Assembly: GCA_002343775.1 (NCBI GenBank) | Contig: DDSH01000014.1 | Span: forward strand, 16,523-80,522 | DNA: 64,000 nucleotides | Direction of reading: 5' to 3' | DNA from: Anaerolineales bacterium UBA2395 | Lineage (GTDB): Bacteria > Chloroflexota > Anaerolineae > Anaerolineales > Villigracilaceae | Shown: positions 22,724 to 31,418 of the stretch, one piece after another | Layout: each line of letters opens with the position of its first letter | Position numbering within the stretch: position 1 is the first letter of the stretch | Made by a program: the position numbers and the translations under genes | Notes under the pieces: generated by a model | Told to the model about the DNA's origin: nothing | Seen by the model: only the letters and a program-made list of their open reading frames with translations | Database searches by the model: none

Positions 22724-25414
22724 CTAAGACTCTAATTCACCGAACCAGCCTTTGCGTTCCATCCACTTGACCAATTCAAGGACAGGCGAGATGGTCAACG
22801 ATAGCCCGCCGATGATGAGCCAATCCACGAGCGGGAGGCTGAAGGTGTTGAAGGGTTCATGCAAAGCAGGGACATACACGATCAACAGTAGCAGTATGGC
22901 TTCCCAGAGAATGGCAGTGTTGAGCCACTTGTTCTCGAACGGACGATTGAACACCGAATGACGGTCGGAGCGGAAGTTGTACGCTTTGAAGAACTGCACC
23001 AGCACCAACGAAACAAAGGTCATGGTCATGGCTTGTTCCTGGCTGCGACCGGAATTCATCGCCCAGATGAACAGACCAAGGTTGATGATGGTTGACCAGA
23101 TACCGCCCGCCAACATCAACGCCACGACGGGGCGGGTGAAGATGCCCGTCTTCTGGTTGCGCGGTTTGCGCTTCATCAAATCTTTTTCGGCAGGGTCAAC
23201 CGAGAGTGCCAGCGCGGGCAGACCGTCTGTAGCGAGGTTGACGTAGAGGATTTGCACAGCGGTCAATGGCAGGGGCAAGCCGAGCAATGCCGAACCAGCC
23301 ATCAAACCGATCTCGCCGATATTGGAAGAAAGCAGGTACATCAAATATTTTTTGATGTTGCCGAACACACCGCGACCTTCTTCCACTGCTGCAACGATGG
23401 AAGCGAAGTTGTCATCGGTCAGGGTCATAGCGGCGGCTTCTTTGGTCACGTCGGTGCCGGTGATGCCCATCGCAATGCCGATGTCCGCTTTCTTGAGGGC
23501 GGGGGCGTCGTTCACGCCGTCACCTGTCATGGCGACGATGTGTTCATTGGCTTGTAGTGCCGTCACCACACGCAATTTGTGAGCAGGAGAAACACGGGCA
23601 TACACGTCGATGGTTTCGACTTCGCGCTTGAAATCTTCATCAGAGATGTCATCGAGTTCTGCACCTGTCACCACGCGTCCATTTTTCAGCAAGCCGAGTT
23701 CACGCGCCACAGCCTGAGCCGTGAGCGGATGGTCGCCTGTGATCATCACAGGGCGGATGCCCGCGCTTTCACAGACCGCAATCGCTTCTTTGGCTTCGGG
23801 GCGCGGCGGGTCGATCATGCCAGCTAGCCCGAGGAAGGTCATGCCGGTTTGGGCAGACTCAAGCGCCGCGTCTGGTTTGGAGGCGATGGCGAGCACGCGC
23901 AAGGCTTGGCTGGCAAAATTCTGCGCGGTATCCAGGATTTGCTTGCGAGCCGCATCATCCAATTTTTTCGCGCCATTGGCAGTCAGCACCGAATCACAAT
24001 TTTCTAAAATAATTTCCGGCGCACCTTTGGTGTATGCAACGTTACCCTTCTCCGTTTTGTGGAGGGTGGTCATGCGCTTGGTTTCGGAAGTGAACGGGAT
24101 TTCCTGTGTGCGTGGATAGGTGTCATCCAACGCTTCTTTCTTAAGCCCAGCCTTGGCTGCTGCTACGACGAGTGCGCCTTCAGTTGGGTCGCCTTTGATG
24201 TCCCAATCATTCTTTTCGTTGCTTGCTTCATCTTTGACAATTGTTGCATCAGAGGCGAGGGTCGCGGCGGTGAGCATCTGCTTCAATTCAGCCGTTGGCT
24301 CAACCGTCTTGCCGTCCATTGAAAATTGACCGACTGGTTCATACCCCGAGCCGCTGACATCAAAGACCTGTCCCGCTGCGAGTAATTTGCGCACGGTCAT
24401 TTCGTCTTTGGTAAGCGTGCCAGTCTTATCGGAGCAGATCACAGATGTACTGCCAAGTGTTTCCACCGCGGGCAAACGGCGAATCAACGCGTGGCGTTTA
24501 ACCATCTTCTGCACGCCGATGGCGAGTGAGATGGTCACCACAGCGGGCAACGCTTCTGGTACAACCGCAACGGCGAGCGCAATGCCGAAGATCAGCATTT
24601 CGATGAAAGGTTGTCCGCGCAGGAGACCGAGTGCCACGATGATGGCGACCACGACAAACGCGGCGCGTGCCAGCACCGAGCCGACCTTATCCAGATTCTG
24701 CTGTAGCGGAGTCTTGCTGCTTTCAACGGTCTGCAACAACTGCGCGATCTTGCCGAACTCTGTTTGCATACCCGTGGCAACGACCAAGGCGCGTCCGCGC
24801 CCGTAGGTGGCGGCAGTTCCGGCGTAGACCATGTTCTTGCGGTCGCCCACAGGCATCTCTTGAGTCGGAAGCGCGTCCGTGTGTTTTTCCACAGGGACTG
24901 ATTCGCCCGTCAGCGCCGCTTCTTCAATTTGTAAATTGATCGATTCGATCAACCGCCCATCAGCAGGGATGCGATCTCCCGTGTGCAAGATGACCACATC
25001 GCCGGGTACCACTTCACGCGCTGGCACTTTCACTTCGATGCTGTCACGCAAAACCGTTGCGGTCGGTGCCGCCATCTGGCGCAGCGCTTCAATGGCTCGC
25101 TCAGCGCGATATTCCTGCACGAAGCCAAGCCCCACCGCGAACAGAACGATGACCGCAATGACGATGGATTCAGTTGCATGACCAAGGAAAAATGAGATGG
25201 CGGTCGCGCCGAGCAGGATGAGGATGAGCACATTCTTGAATTGCTCAAGCAATATTTCCCACCATTTTATGCGCTGCGCGGCTTGGAGTTCATTGGGACC
25301 ATATTTCTCGAACCGTACTGCCGCCTCTTTCGCACTCAAGCCTGTTTCTGAACTATCGAGTTGATCGAACGCCTGATCCGTATTTTGGGTATGCCAGTAA
25401 TTATTTTTTTGCAT
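22724..25414 (-). CDS. P-type II cation ATPase, probable Mn2+/Ca2+ exporter
   Basis: An 896-residue type II P-type ATPase of SERCA/PMCA-like architecture. It has the N-terminal cation-ATPase domain, the actuator TGES loop (LTGESVPVEKH), the M4 ion site PEALP, the phosphorylated Asp329 in SDKTGTLT, KGAPE in the nucleotide domain, TGDGVNDAPALKKADIGIAMG, and four C-terminal helices. The family exports Ca2+ or Mn2+. A yybP-ykoY Mn2+ riboswitch stands upstream on the same strand, which favours Mn2+ export. AAGGAG lies 13 nt before the ATG. The frame is open upstream to an amber codon (see the leader entry). Confidence 0.93.
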   Translation of the reverse strand: MQKNNYWHTQNTDQAFDQLDSSETGLSAKEAAVRFEKYGPNELQAAQRIKWWEILLEQFKNVLILILLGATAISFFLGHATESIVIAVIVLFAVGLGFVQEYRAERAIEALRQMAAPTATVLRDSIEVKVPAREVVPGDVVILHTGDRIPADGRLIESINLQIEEAALTGESVPVEKHTDALPTQEMPVGDRKNMVYAGTAATYGRGRALVVATGMQTEFGKIAQLLQTVESSKTPLQQNLDKVGSVLARAAFVVVAIIVALGLLRGQPFIEMLIFGIALAVAVVPEALPAVVTISLAIGVQKMVKRHALIRRLPAVETLGSTSVICSDKTGTLTKDEMTVRKLLAAGQVFDVSGSGYEPVGQFSMDGKTVEPTAELKQMLTAATLASDATIVKDEASNEKNDWDIKGDPTEGALVVAAAKAGLKKEALDDTYPRTQEIPFTSETKRMTTLHKTEKGNVAYTKGAPEIILENCDSVLTANGAKKLDDAARKQILDTAQNFASQALRVLAIASKPDAALESAQTGMTFLGLAGMIDPPRPEAKEAIAVCESAGIRPVMITGDHPLTAQAVARELGLLKNGRVVTGAELDDISDEDFKREVETIDVYARVSPAHKLRVVTALQANEHIVAMTGDGVNDAPALKKADIGIAMGITGTDVTKEAAAMTLTDDNFASIVAAVEEGRGVFGNIKKYLMYLLSSNIGEIGLMAGSALLGLPLPLTAVQILYVNLATDGLPALALSVDPAEKDLMKRKPRNQKTGIFTRPVVALMLAGGIWSTIINLGLFIWAMNSGRSQEQAMTMTFVSLVLVQFFKAYNFRSDRHSVFNRPFENKWLNTAILWEAILLLLIVYVPALHEPFNTFSLPLVDWLIIGGLSLTISPVLELVKWMERKGWFGELES

Positions 25415-25579
25415 GACTAAAGTTTTTCTCCTTGTGTGAGTTTTTCTTCCATTGTAGGGTTGCTGATTTGAATAGAAAATGATCGAAAGCAGGATGGGAC
25501 CCGCCAGGATGAGTACGCTTAAGGCAGCGAAGACGGGTTTCCAATACTATGGCAGGGCTGTCGTTGCATTGGAGGACAT
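25415..25579 (-). other. Amber-interrupted hydrophobic leader frame before the ATPase
   Basis: An ATG at 25579 with a good AAAGGAG site encodes ten residues (MSSNATTALP) and then TAG (25549-25547). After the TAG the same frame stays open for 44 codons straight into the ATPase ATG. It encodes a clear membrane helix (PVFAALSVLILAGPILLSII) and a basic tail. Either a small membrane protein gene was broken by a point mutation, or a leader peptide is made and read-through gives an N-terminally extended ATPase, or the frame is chance. No sense start codon lies after the TAG before the ATPase ATG. Confidence 0.5.
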
Positions 25580-25638
25580 GGGGTTCTCCTTTCTGTTGAC
25601 GGACAGATAAGGCAGGGAGGGCTCGACGTCAGCATAAA

Positions 25639-25757
25639 AAGAGACCACCGCCTTTCGGCGATGGTCTTGCGCTTTCATCCAGGCAGCCGGGAATTTTTTT
25701 CCGTCATGACGACTACCCAACCCGAAACAAGTTCGGGGGCTACTCCCCATCGGAGTA
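25639..25757 (-). promoter_or_regulatory. yybP-ykoY (Mn2+) riboswitch with overlapping terminator
   Basis: Read on the minus strand: GGGGAGTAGC, a CCCGAAC/GTTTCGGG hairpin, GTCGTCATGACGG, then CCTGGATGAAAGCGCAAGACC. These are the conserved blocks of the manganese-sensing yybP-ykoY class. The final AAGACC is also the left arm of a strong hairpin (GACCATCGCC-GAAA-GGCGGTGGTC) followed by TCTTTTT, so metal binding and termination compete. This is the on-switch layout by which high Mn2+ raises exporter expression. The ATPase gene lies about 225 nt downstream. Confidence 0.87.
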
Positions 25758-25762
25758 TTAAT

Positions 25763-25791
25763 AGTTTACAGTGTTCTACGCATGATGTCAA
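25763..25791 (-). promoter_or_regulatory. Promoter of the riboswitch-ATPase transcript
   Basis: On the minus strand, a perfect TTGACA (25786-25791), then an 17-18 nt spacer and TAAACT (25763-25768), ending about 6-15 nt before the riboswitch core. Confidence 0.7.
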
Positions 25792-25854
25792 TTACAGTTT
25801 CGTAAAGTTAACGATTTCTTCACGATTCTGGTAGAAAATATTTCGGTTTTCCGG

Positions 25855-26346
25855 TTATCCGATTTTCTCTTTCCATGCCTTTACGTTATTCTGGATCTGC
25901 TCAATATGCCCCGGAATATGCGCCGAGTAAATGTTGACCCACTTGGCGAATGTATACGGCTCCTCGTATTCGGGGTGTTTGAGCCAGTGGGTGGTGAAGA
26001 CTTCTTCTGAAACGGTTTTTAGTATCTTGTAAGTGGTCTTGCGGACAATGCGGGTGGCTTCGAGCGCATCTTCGAGGTCATGGTCGTGATACTTCAACTC
26101 GATTGCCCACTTGTCCTGGTCGTAGCCCATCAACATGCCGCCAGGTTCAACAATTAATTTTCGCGCACGCAGGGCGGCATTTGTCTCACTGTCTGCGATG
26201 TGGATGATGATCTCATACACGCTCCACTCTTTCGGCCCGGGTTTGAAGGTCATCGCCCCGGCTGGCACTTCCACCAGCGCCGCTTTCAACAGGTCGTATC
26301 CTAGCCCGTACAGTTCGATTTTCTCTTCACGTTCCTTCTTATCCAT
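25855..26346 (-). CDS. DinB-family four-helix protein
   Basis: A 163-residue DinB_2-type protein. It has a His near WSVYEIIIHIADSE and a pair late in IYSAHIPGHIEQI, which give the three-His metal site of the DinB/YfiT fold. Such proteins are possible metal-dependent thiol transferases or hydrolases; the exact reaction is unknown. The ATG at 26346 has GGAG upstream; the longer frame runs into the thiolase gene and is rejected. It lies 19 nt after the thiolase stop, in the same operon. Confidence 0.85.
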   Translation of the reverse strand: MDKKEREEKIELYGLGYDLLKAALVEVPAGAMTFKPGPKEWSVYEIIIHIADSETNAALRARKLIVEPGGMLMGYDQDKWAIELKYHDHDLEDALEATRIVRKTTYKILKTVSEEVFTTHWLKHPEYEEPYTFAKWVNIYSAHIPGHIEQIQNNVKAWKEKIG

Positions 26347-26365
26347 CTCAATCTCCAAGAACCAG

Positions 26366-27565
26366 TTACTCCACTTCCACGGCCATTGCCACCGCTTCAC
26401 CGCCGCCAAGACATAACGACGCAATACCCCGCTTCAGCCCACGGTCTTTCAGTGCGTAGATCAACGTGGTTAGCACGCGGGCGCCGCTGGCTCCCAGTGG
26501 GTGACCGAGCGCAATTGCCCCACCGTTTACATTGACCTTGTCCCAATCCCAGCCCTGATCGGCGAGGGCGTAGCCGTCTGCCAGAACCTGCGCAGCAAAG
26601 GCTTCGTTGAGTTCGATCAAGTCCACATCCTTCAGAGTCCAACCGATTTTCTTGAGCAATTTCGGCATGGCATGCGCCGGTGCTGCGAAAAGATATTTTG
26701 GCTCCAGCGCCGACTGCGCGTAGCCAATAATCCGTGCCATCGGCTTGAGCTTATTCTTTTCGGCATATGCGCGAGACGCGATCACCACCGCTGCCGCGCC
26801 ATCATTCATGGATGAGGCGTTGCCCGCCGTCACTTTGCCATCTGCTTTGAAGACTGGCTTTAATTTGGCAAGTGATTCCAGCGATGTATCCTTGCGCGGA
26901 CCTTCATCATGAGCTACGGTGGTCACTTCGCCTTTGCGCCCGGGAATTTGGACGGGGACAATTTCCGGCGTAAACCGTCCCGCCTCTTGAGCCTCCACAG
27001 CCTTCATGTGAGAACGAAGCGCAAATTCATCCATTGCGGCGCGGGTCACTTCATATTCATCTGCAATGAATTCCGCTGCGTTGCCCATGCCCCAATTCTC
27101 GAACGGATCCCACAAGCCGTCGTTGAGCAGGGCGTCGGTCATTTGCGAGTTGCCGAATTTGAGTTCGCCCATGCGCCCACTGACCAGATAGGGGGCACGG
27201 CTCATCGATTCAAATCCACCGGCGATGAAAAGATCCGCATCGCCCGCACGGATGGCTTGTGCCGACATCATGGCAGCTTTCAACCCGGAGCCGCAGACTT
27301 TGTTGATCGTGGTCGCGCTGACCGTGGCGGGTACACCACCGAAAATGAGCGACTGACGCGCAGGTGCCTGCCCCAACCCTGCTGCGACGACATTGCCCAT
27401 GATGACTTCTTCCACTTCCGCCGTGTCGATGCCCGCGCGTCTAACCGCTTCTTCCACGGCAATTGCCCCCAACTTTGGTGCGGGAATGCCGCTTAATGCG
27501 CCCTGAAATCTCCCGATCGGAGTGCGTACCGCACTCAGGATGACTGCTTCGTTTTCTTTGCTCAT
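26366..27565 (-). CDS. Thiolase (acetyl-CoA C-acetyltransferase family)
   Basis: A 399-residue thiolase. The nucleophilic Cys is in NKVCGSGLKA (about residue 91), the His in GGAIALGHPLGASGARV, and the C-terminal Cys in SLCLGGGEAVAMA. NEAFAAQ is also present. It joins or cleaves acetoacetyl-CoA-type thioesters. The second of two ATG codons (27565) is chosen because GGAGG sits 4 nt upstream of it and only 1 nt upstream of the first. TATAAT at 27593-27598 is the likely -10. It is divergent from the truncated haemoglobin gene. Biosynthetic versus degradative use cannot be told. Confidence 0.94.
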   Translation of the reverse strand: MSKENEAVILSAVRTPIGRFQGALSGIPAPKLGAIAVEEAVRRAGIDTAEVEEVIMGNVVAAGLGQAPARQSLIFGGVPATVSATTINKVCGSGLKAAMMSAQAIRAGDADLFIAGGFESMSRAPYLVSGRMGELKFGNSQMTDALLNDGLWDPFENWGMGNAAEFIADEYEVTRAAMDEFALRSHMKAVEAQEAGRFTPEIVPVQIPGRKGEVTTVAHDEGPRKDTSLESLAKLKPVFKADGKVTAGNASSMNDGAAAVVIASRAYAEKNKLKPMARIIGYAQSALEPKYLFAAPAHAMPKLLKKIGWTLKDVDLIELNEAFAAQVLADGYALADQGWDWDKVNVNGGAIALGHPLGASGARVLTTLIYALKDRGLKRGIASLCLGGGEAVAMAVEVE

Positions 27566-27592
27566 CATGCCTCCGTGTTCTATTGATACGCC

Positions 27593-27627
27593 ATTATAGT
27601 GTGTCTGGGGTGTTAATCAGTTACAAT
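27593..27627. promoter_or_regulatory. Divergent -10 boxes for thiolase and truncated haemoglobin
   Basis: TATAAT on the minus strand (27593-27598) serves the thiolase and leaves a 27-nt leader with GGAGG. TACAAT on the plus strand (27622-27627) ends 7 nt before the globin ATG and would give a leaderless message. Confidence 0.6.
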
Positions 27628-27634
27628 TTTCCGC

Positions 27635-28018
27635 ATGACCCAAACTCAATCTCTGTATGAATTGCTCGGCGGCGAGGCGGGCGTGCGCGCCCTCGTCGAC
27701 CGGTTTTACGATCTGATGGATGCTTCGCCCGAGGCGAAGGATATCCGCGCTTTGCATGCCGCCAGCTTGAAACAATCGCGCGAAAAACTTTTTATGTTCC
27801 TCTCTGGCTGGTCAGGTGGACCGCAGTTGTACATGGAAAAATTCGGGCATCCCCGTTTGCGGATGCGTCACATGCCCTTTGCCATCGGCGAGCGCGAACG
27901 CGACCAGTGGCTATGGTGTATGGAACGTGCCATCGATGCGGGTAACTTTCATCCCACCGTGGTCGATCACTTGAAAACACGGTTTGCGGAAGTGGCGGAT
28001 TTTATGAGAAACACGTAG
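27635..28018 (+). CDS. glbO: Group II truncated haemoglobin
   Basis: A 127-residue 2-on-2 globin. The proximal His lies in the GHPRLRMRHMPFAIG block, the conserved Trp of group II (position G8) lies in DQWLWCMERA, and the N-terminal YELLGGEAGVRALVDRFYDLM is typical. Group II globins bind O2, NO or peroxide and protect against oxidative or nitrosative stress. It is monocistronic and leaderless. Its presence suits an organism that meets oxygen at least at times. Confidence 0.93.
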   Translation: MTQTQSLYELLGGEAGVRALVDRFYDLMDASPEAKDIRALHAASLKQSREKLFMFLSGWSGGPQLYMEKFGHPRLRMRHMPFAIGERERDQWLWCMERAIDAGNFHPTVVDHLKTRFAEVADFMRNT

Positions 28019-28028
28019 ATGGAATGGA

Positions 28029-28490
28029 TTATTGGACGATTGGTGCGGTGGGATCTTCTGTGGTGGTCATGTAACCAACACCCGCGCCGGTGAGAGCTGC
28101 CAGAATCGTGCCGACAATTCCAAAGCACAATCCGGTGCCAATTCCCGAAGCGTAGTAAATGATGCTTCCACTCGGGTCTGCTTCTAAGTTCGGGATCTCC
28201 CCAAAGATCGACGGTGTGCCCGATAACTGCATAAAGGCAAGTGCCCCGATCCCGCCGATGATCTGCCCAATGATGACTAGACCGCCCGCGATTAAACCGG
28301 CAATCGCCCCGGCTTTTGCGCCCTCGCTCTTGGTCGGGAGTCTTTCCTGTTGGGCGGCAAGGAAACCCGCAATTCCACCTGCCAGGAGAGAGACCACTGG
28401 TCCGCACAAGCCGATAAAGCCTGAGACGCAAATGTTCAAGACCAGCCCGACTACGCCGATAAACAAGCCCATTCGAATTCTTGGTTGCAT
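28029..28490 (-). CDS. Small Gly/Ala-rich membrane protein
   Basis: A 153-residue protein with four membrane helices, rich in Gly, Ala and Ile (GLIAGGLVIIGQIIGGIGAL). It resembles the loose DUF5518/DUF4190-like group of small bacterial membrane proteins; no function can be given. GGAGGT lies before the ATG. It is convergent with glbO, and the stop codons are 10 nt apart. Confidence 0.7.
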   Translation of the reverse strand: MQPRIRMGLFIGVVGLVLNICVSGFIGLCGPVVSLLAGGIAGFLAAQQERLPTKSEGAKAGAIAGLIAGGLVIIGQIIGGIGALAFMQLSGTPSIFGEIPNLEADPSGSIIYYASGIGTGLCFGIVGTILAALTGAGVGYMTTTEDPTAPIVQ

Positions 28491-28539
28491 ACGAAACCTC
28501 CTTGTTTTGTAAGCATAATTCTCTCATATTTTCAGGGAA

Positions 28540-29214
28540 TTAATGCTTGATATTTTTCAATGCTTCTCTTTTGCTCAGCGGATGCAATTCCTTTGTCGCA
28601 TTCACGAACTTTTTCACAGCCGTGGGGTTTTTCCACGCGTATTGACGCAATGCCCAACCGATGGCTTTGTTGATAAAGAATTCGTCTGAACCGAGGTTTT
28701 CACGGATGAGATCGCACAGCAGGTCAAAATCCGTTTCTTCTTTGTAGGTTAACTGGAACAATAATGTCGTGCGCCTCAACCAAAAGTTTTCAGACTTGCG
28801 CCACTTTTTTAGATACTTTGTCTTGACCTTGGGGTAACGTTTGAACATTACCCCCACCGGATGCCCCGCAAGAGTGTCAACCGTATCCCACCAGGATTTG
28901 TGTGTAATGAGATATTCGAGTGTGACGACAAAATCTTCGTCCAGTTGCTTGTCCATTTTGCCGATCAGGCTGACAGCGAGATATTGAAACTCGCGTTGCG
29001 GCAATGCCCACAACGCGCGGGTGATCACACCCAAATCTGCGATGGGCGGCAGACCGTTTTCCTTGATGTGACCCGACACCAACACTTTGAACTGCGGACT
29101 TTTGATCCCCAAATATTCGAACTGGTCGCGCATATATTTCTTCATCGGACCCGCATTAGCGGGGTTGGCATTCTTCTCGAACAGTTGTTTCAACGAACGA
29201 ACATACGTGTGCAT
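28540..29214 (-). CDS. AlkD-like DNA alkylation repair protein
   Basis: A 224-residue all-helical HEAT-repeat protein of the AlkD/AlkC family. It has MKKYMRDQFEYLGIKSPQ at the N-terminus, KSWWDTVDTLA, the WLRRTTLLFQL segment and FFINKAIGWALRQYA. AlkD removes positively charged alkylated bases such as 7-methylguanine. The ATG at 29214 is chosen because GGAGG lies 5 nt upstream, against a TTG four codons earlier that would fall on the ribosome site. It is 12 nt downstream of the DUF3048 gene. Confidence 0.9.
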   Translation of the reverse strand: MHTYVRSLKQLFEKNANPANAGPMKKYMRDQFEYLGIKSPQFKVLVSGHIKENGLPPIADLGVITRALWALPQREFQYLAVSLIGKMDKQLDEDFVVTLEYLITHKSWWDTVDTLAGHPVGVMFKRYPKVKTKYLKKWRKSENFWLRRTTLLFQLTYKEETDFDLLCDLIRENLGSDEFFINKAIGWALRQYAWKNPTAVKKFVNATKELHPLSKREALKNIKH

Positions 29215-29226
29215 TCGATCCTCCAA

Positions 29227-30840
29227 CTACTTTGCCCCTTCGGGCGGCATATAGCGGACAGTCCAACTCCCATCCATTTGATTGGTCACAAATGAATACG
29301 GCGTCGCCACAAAGATCCACGTCTGCCCGGGTTTGAGCGCGACTGGATTTCCATCCATATCGGTGAAATAGATCGGGCGTGCCTGACCGGTCTCTTTTTC
29401 GTAGTCGCGTGCTTTCGTGCTCCAACGAATATCATGCTTCATCCCATCGCGGAAAAGCGTAGCGAAACCGCCGCCGCCCAATTCCATGTACCAATCGATC
29501 AGCGTGGGCACAAGTTCTCCCTGAAATTGAAACACTTCCTGATCCACTTCCAAGACCACAATATTCTCGAACTGCAATTGCCGTCCGGTCAGCCGGTCGA
29601 TCTCCGGGTGAAGCACCCCCGCGTTTTCCTGAGTGGTATCGTCCACATATCGCCAATACGAACCGGAGAGTGGGTCGTAGATGAAGGCGGCTTGATTGCG
29701 ATACGCCACATACATGTTGATTCGGTTCGCAACCCAGCCTCCCGTCAGCGGTGTTTCCGAAAAAATATTGCTGGCGTAGTTGAAATCGCCCGAGCGTGTC
29801 GCGCGGTTCTCCTCGGCGAGCGACTTCATCTTTTCAAGCGACACCATCGCGCCGCCGCTGGCTTCGTCGTGCGGAACGAGATAACACTGCGGTAATTTTT
29901 TCAAGATCTCCAGCGAGGCAGAGGCAAAGACAAAACACGAATTTGGGAAGAAGTCGTGAATGTCAATGTAGATCAGCCGTCCCGAGCGGATGGGTCCCAC
30001 TTCGGCGGCGGGCATTTGCAATGCGCTCACGGGTGGATTCACGTCGCTGGATGGGATCACGCCTGCGTCGAGATAAAGAAGCGTGGATTTAACTTCCGCT
30101 TCAACCCGACCCGTAGACTCGTCCACATCACTATCCTTGTTCTCATCCCCGATGTTTTTCTGCGTAAAGGTCAACCACGCCGGCAGTTTAAACTCGATGA
30201 TGTAATTCCCCGGCTCGACGTTGAAGCCGTAGTAGCCGTTCGAGTCGCTGGATGTTTGTTGCAGCAATTGACCGGCGGAATCGTACAGGTTGACACACAC
30301 TCCGCCGACGCCTTTTTCATAATCATCCTGAGTGTTGTTTCGATTTTTATCCAACCAGATGCGATTGCCCACCAGCGTAGAGGTTTGCACGAACGGCTCA
30401 CGCCGCACTGCGCAATCGCCAGTGATGGGAATCTCAGGTTCGGGAAAGACACCGTGGAATACGCCCAGGAAACGCGTGGCGCCTTCGGTGATGTAGAACT
30501 CAAAGACCCACGGCGCAAACGACAATCCCGCCTGCGGACGCGCCGCCACCGGGAAGTGTGAAATGGACATCATCATGGCAGGCGTACGAAGCAGGTTTGG
30601 GTCTTCGACTTGCAAGCCGCTTAGCGGGTTGATATTTGTTGGAAAGTCTTCGCTGTTTGGACCATAGGTGAATGGCGTTGCGGTGACTTGTGGTGTGGGG
30701 GTGAGAGTTGGCAGCGGTGTGCCCACCGTGGCTGTTACGGTCGGTTCCGGCTGCGAAAGCGACGCTCCTTGTGTGCCGCAGGAAATGACGAACATACCAA
30801 TAAAAAGAAGGAGTGTTATGTTTCCGTTAAATCGTTGCAT
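29227..30840 (-). CDS. DUF3048 lipoprotein with inserted SdrD_B-like domain
   Basis: A 537-residue secreted lipoprotein. The signal peptide ends in a lipobox (FVISCG) and a Pro/Thr linker follows. The DUF3048 N-terminal half starts at NINPLSGLQVEDP and runs to about residue 155. Residues 160-265 are an SdrD_B/Cna_B-like beta-sandwich: VGNRIWLDKNRNNTQDDYE, then SDSNGYYGFNVEPGNYIIEF and DSDVDESTGR. DUF3048 then resumes with GPIRSGR. The C-terminal half ends GQTWIFVATP. DUF3048 (YerB type) function is unknown. A Ca-binding adhesin-type domain inside it suggests a cell-surface contact role. Confidence 0.85.
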   Translation of the reverse strand: MQRFNGNITLLLFIGMFVISCGTQGASLSQPEPTVTATVGTPLPTLTPTPQVTATPFTYGPNSEDFPTNINPLSGLQVEDPNLLRTPAMMMSISHFPVAARPQAGLSFAPWVFEFYITEGATRFLGVFHGVFPEPEIPITGDCAVRREPFVQTSTLVGNRIWLDKNRNNTQDDYEKGVGGVCVNLYDSAGQLLQQTSSDSNGYYGFNVEPGNYIIEFKLPAWLTFTQKNIGDENKDSDVDESTGRVEAEVKSTLLYLDAGVIPSSDVNPPVSALQMPAAEVGPIRSGRLIYIDIHDFFPNSCFVFASASLEILKKLPQCYLVPHDEASGGAMVSLEKMKSLAEENRATRSGDFNYASNIFSETPLTGGWVANRINMYVAYRNQAAFIYDPLSGSYWRYVDDTTQENAGVLHPEIDRLTGRQLQFENIVVLEVDQEVFQFQGELVPTLIDWYMELGGGGFATLFRDGMKHDIRWSTKARDYEKETGQARPIYFTDMDGNPVALKPGQTWIFVATPYSFVTNQMDGSWTVRYMPPEGAK

Positions 30841-30904
30841 GGCGTCTCCAGATCAAGTTTCCCTCTCGTGACGATAAAATAAGTGATGGCAAGTTGGATG
30901 GGCT

Positions 30905-31396
30905 TTACTTTGTTTTCGATGTGAATGCCCTTTGAATTCGTTTGAAGGTATCCTCCAGCGCTTCTGGCAGTACACGAGTTTGCCCGACAGAGGACATGAA
31001 GTTGGTGTCGCCTGCCCAGCGCGGCACAATGTGAATATGGACATGTCCCAGCACGCCTGCGCCTGCGGCTTCGCCGATATTGACGCCCACATTGAACGAT
31101 TTCGTGCGGTATTCTTCGCGCAAGATCGTGGTGCAGCGTGAGGTCAGTTCCATCATTTCGGCGCGGGTTTCTGAATCCAGTTCCTCCAAATTGGGGGTAT
31201 GTTGGAAAGGAATGACCATCAAATGTCCGCTTGTGTAGGGGAAGCGATTGAGGATCACATACGCGTTTTTTCCGCGAAAGGTGATCAGGTTCTCATTCCC
31301 ATCCGTCAGGGCTTGTGCATTGCAGAAAACGCAGCCTTCTTCTTTTTTGTGGTTTTCGATGTATTCCATACGCCAGGGTGACCAAAGATGATCCAT
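30905..31396 (-). CDS. HIT-family nucleotide hydrolase/phosphorylase
   Basis: A 163-residue histidine-triad protein. The triad is in LGHVHIHIVPRW, and the N-terminal LWSPWRMEYI plus EGCVFCNA matches the group related to Ap4A phosphorylase. It probably hydrolyses dinucleoside polyphosphates or AMP conjugates. Leaderless start: TAAAAT ends 6 nt before the ATG. The gene is 22 nt downstream of the GT39 gene but has its own promoter. Confidence 0.92.
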   Translation of the reverse strand: MDHLWSPWRMEYIENHKKEEGCVFCNAQALTDGNENLITFRGKNAYVILNRFPYTSGHLMVIPFQHTPNLEELDSETRAEMMELTSRCTTILREEYRTKSFNVGVNIGEAAGAGVLGHVHIHIVPRWAGDTNFMSSVGQTRVLPEALEDTFKRIQRAFTSKTK

Positions 31397-31402
31397 GTTG
31401 GA

Positions 31403-31408
31403 ATTTTA
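31403..31408 (-). promoter_or_regulatory. -10 box of the HIT gene
   Basis: Minus-strand TAAAAT ending 6 nt before the ATG, with no Shine-Dalgarno sequence. Confidence 0.55.
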
Positions 31409-31418
31409 GCAGAAAACA

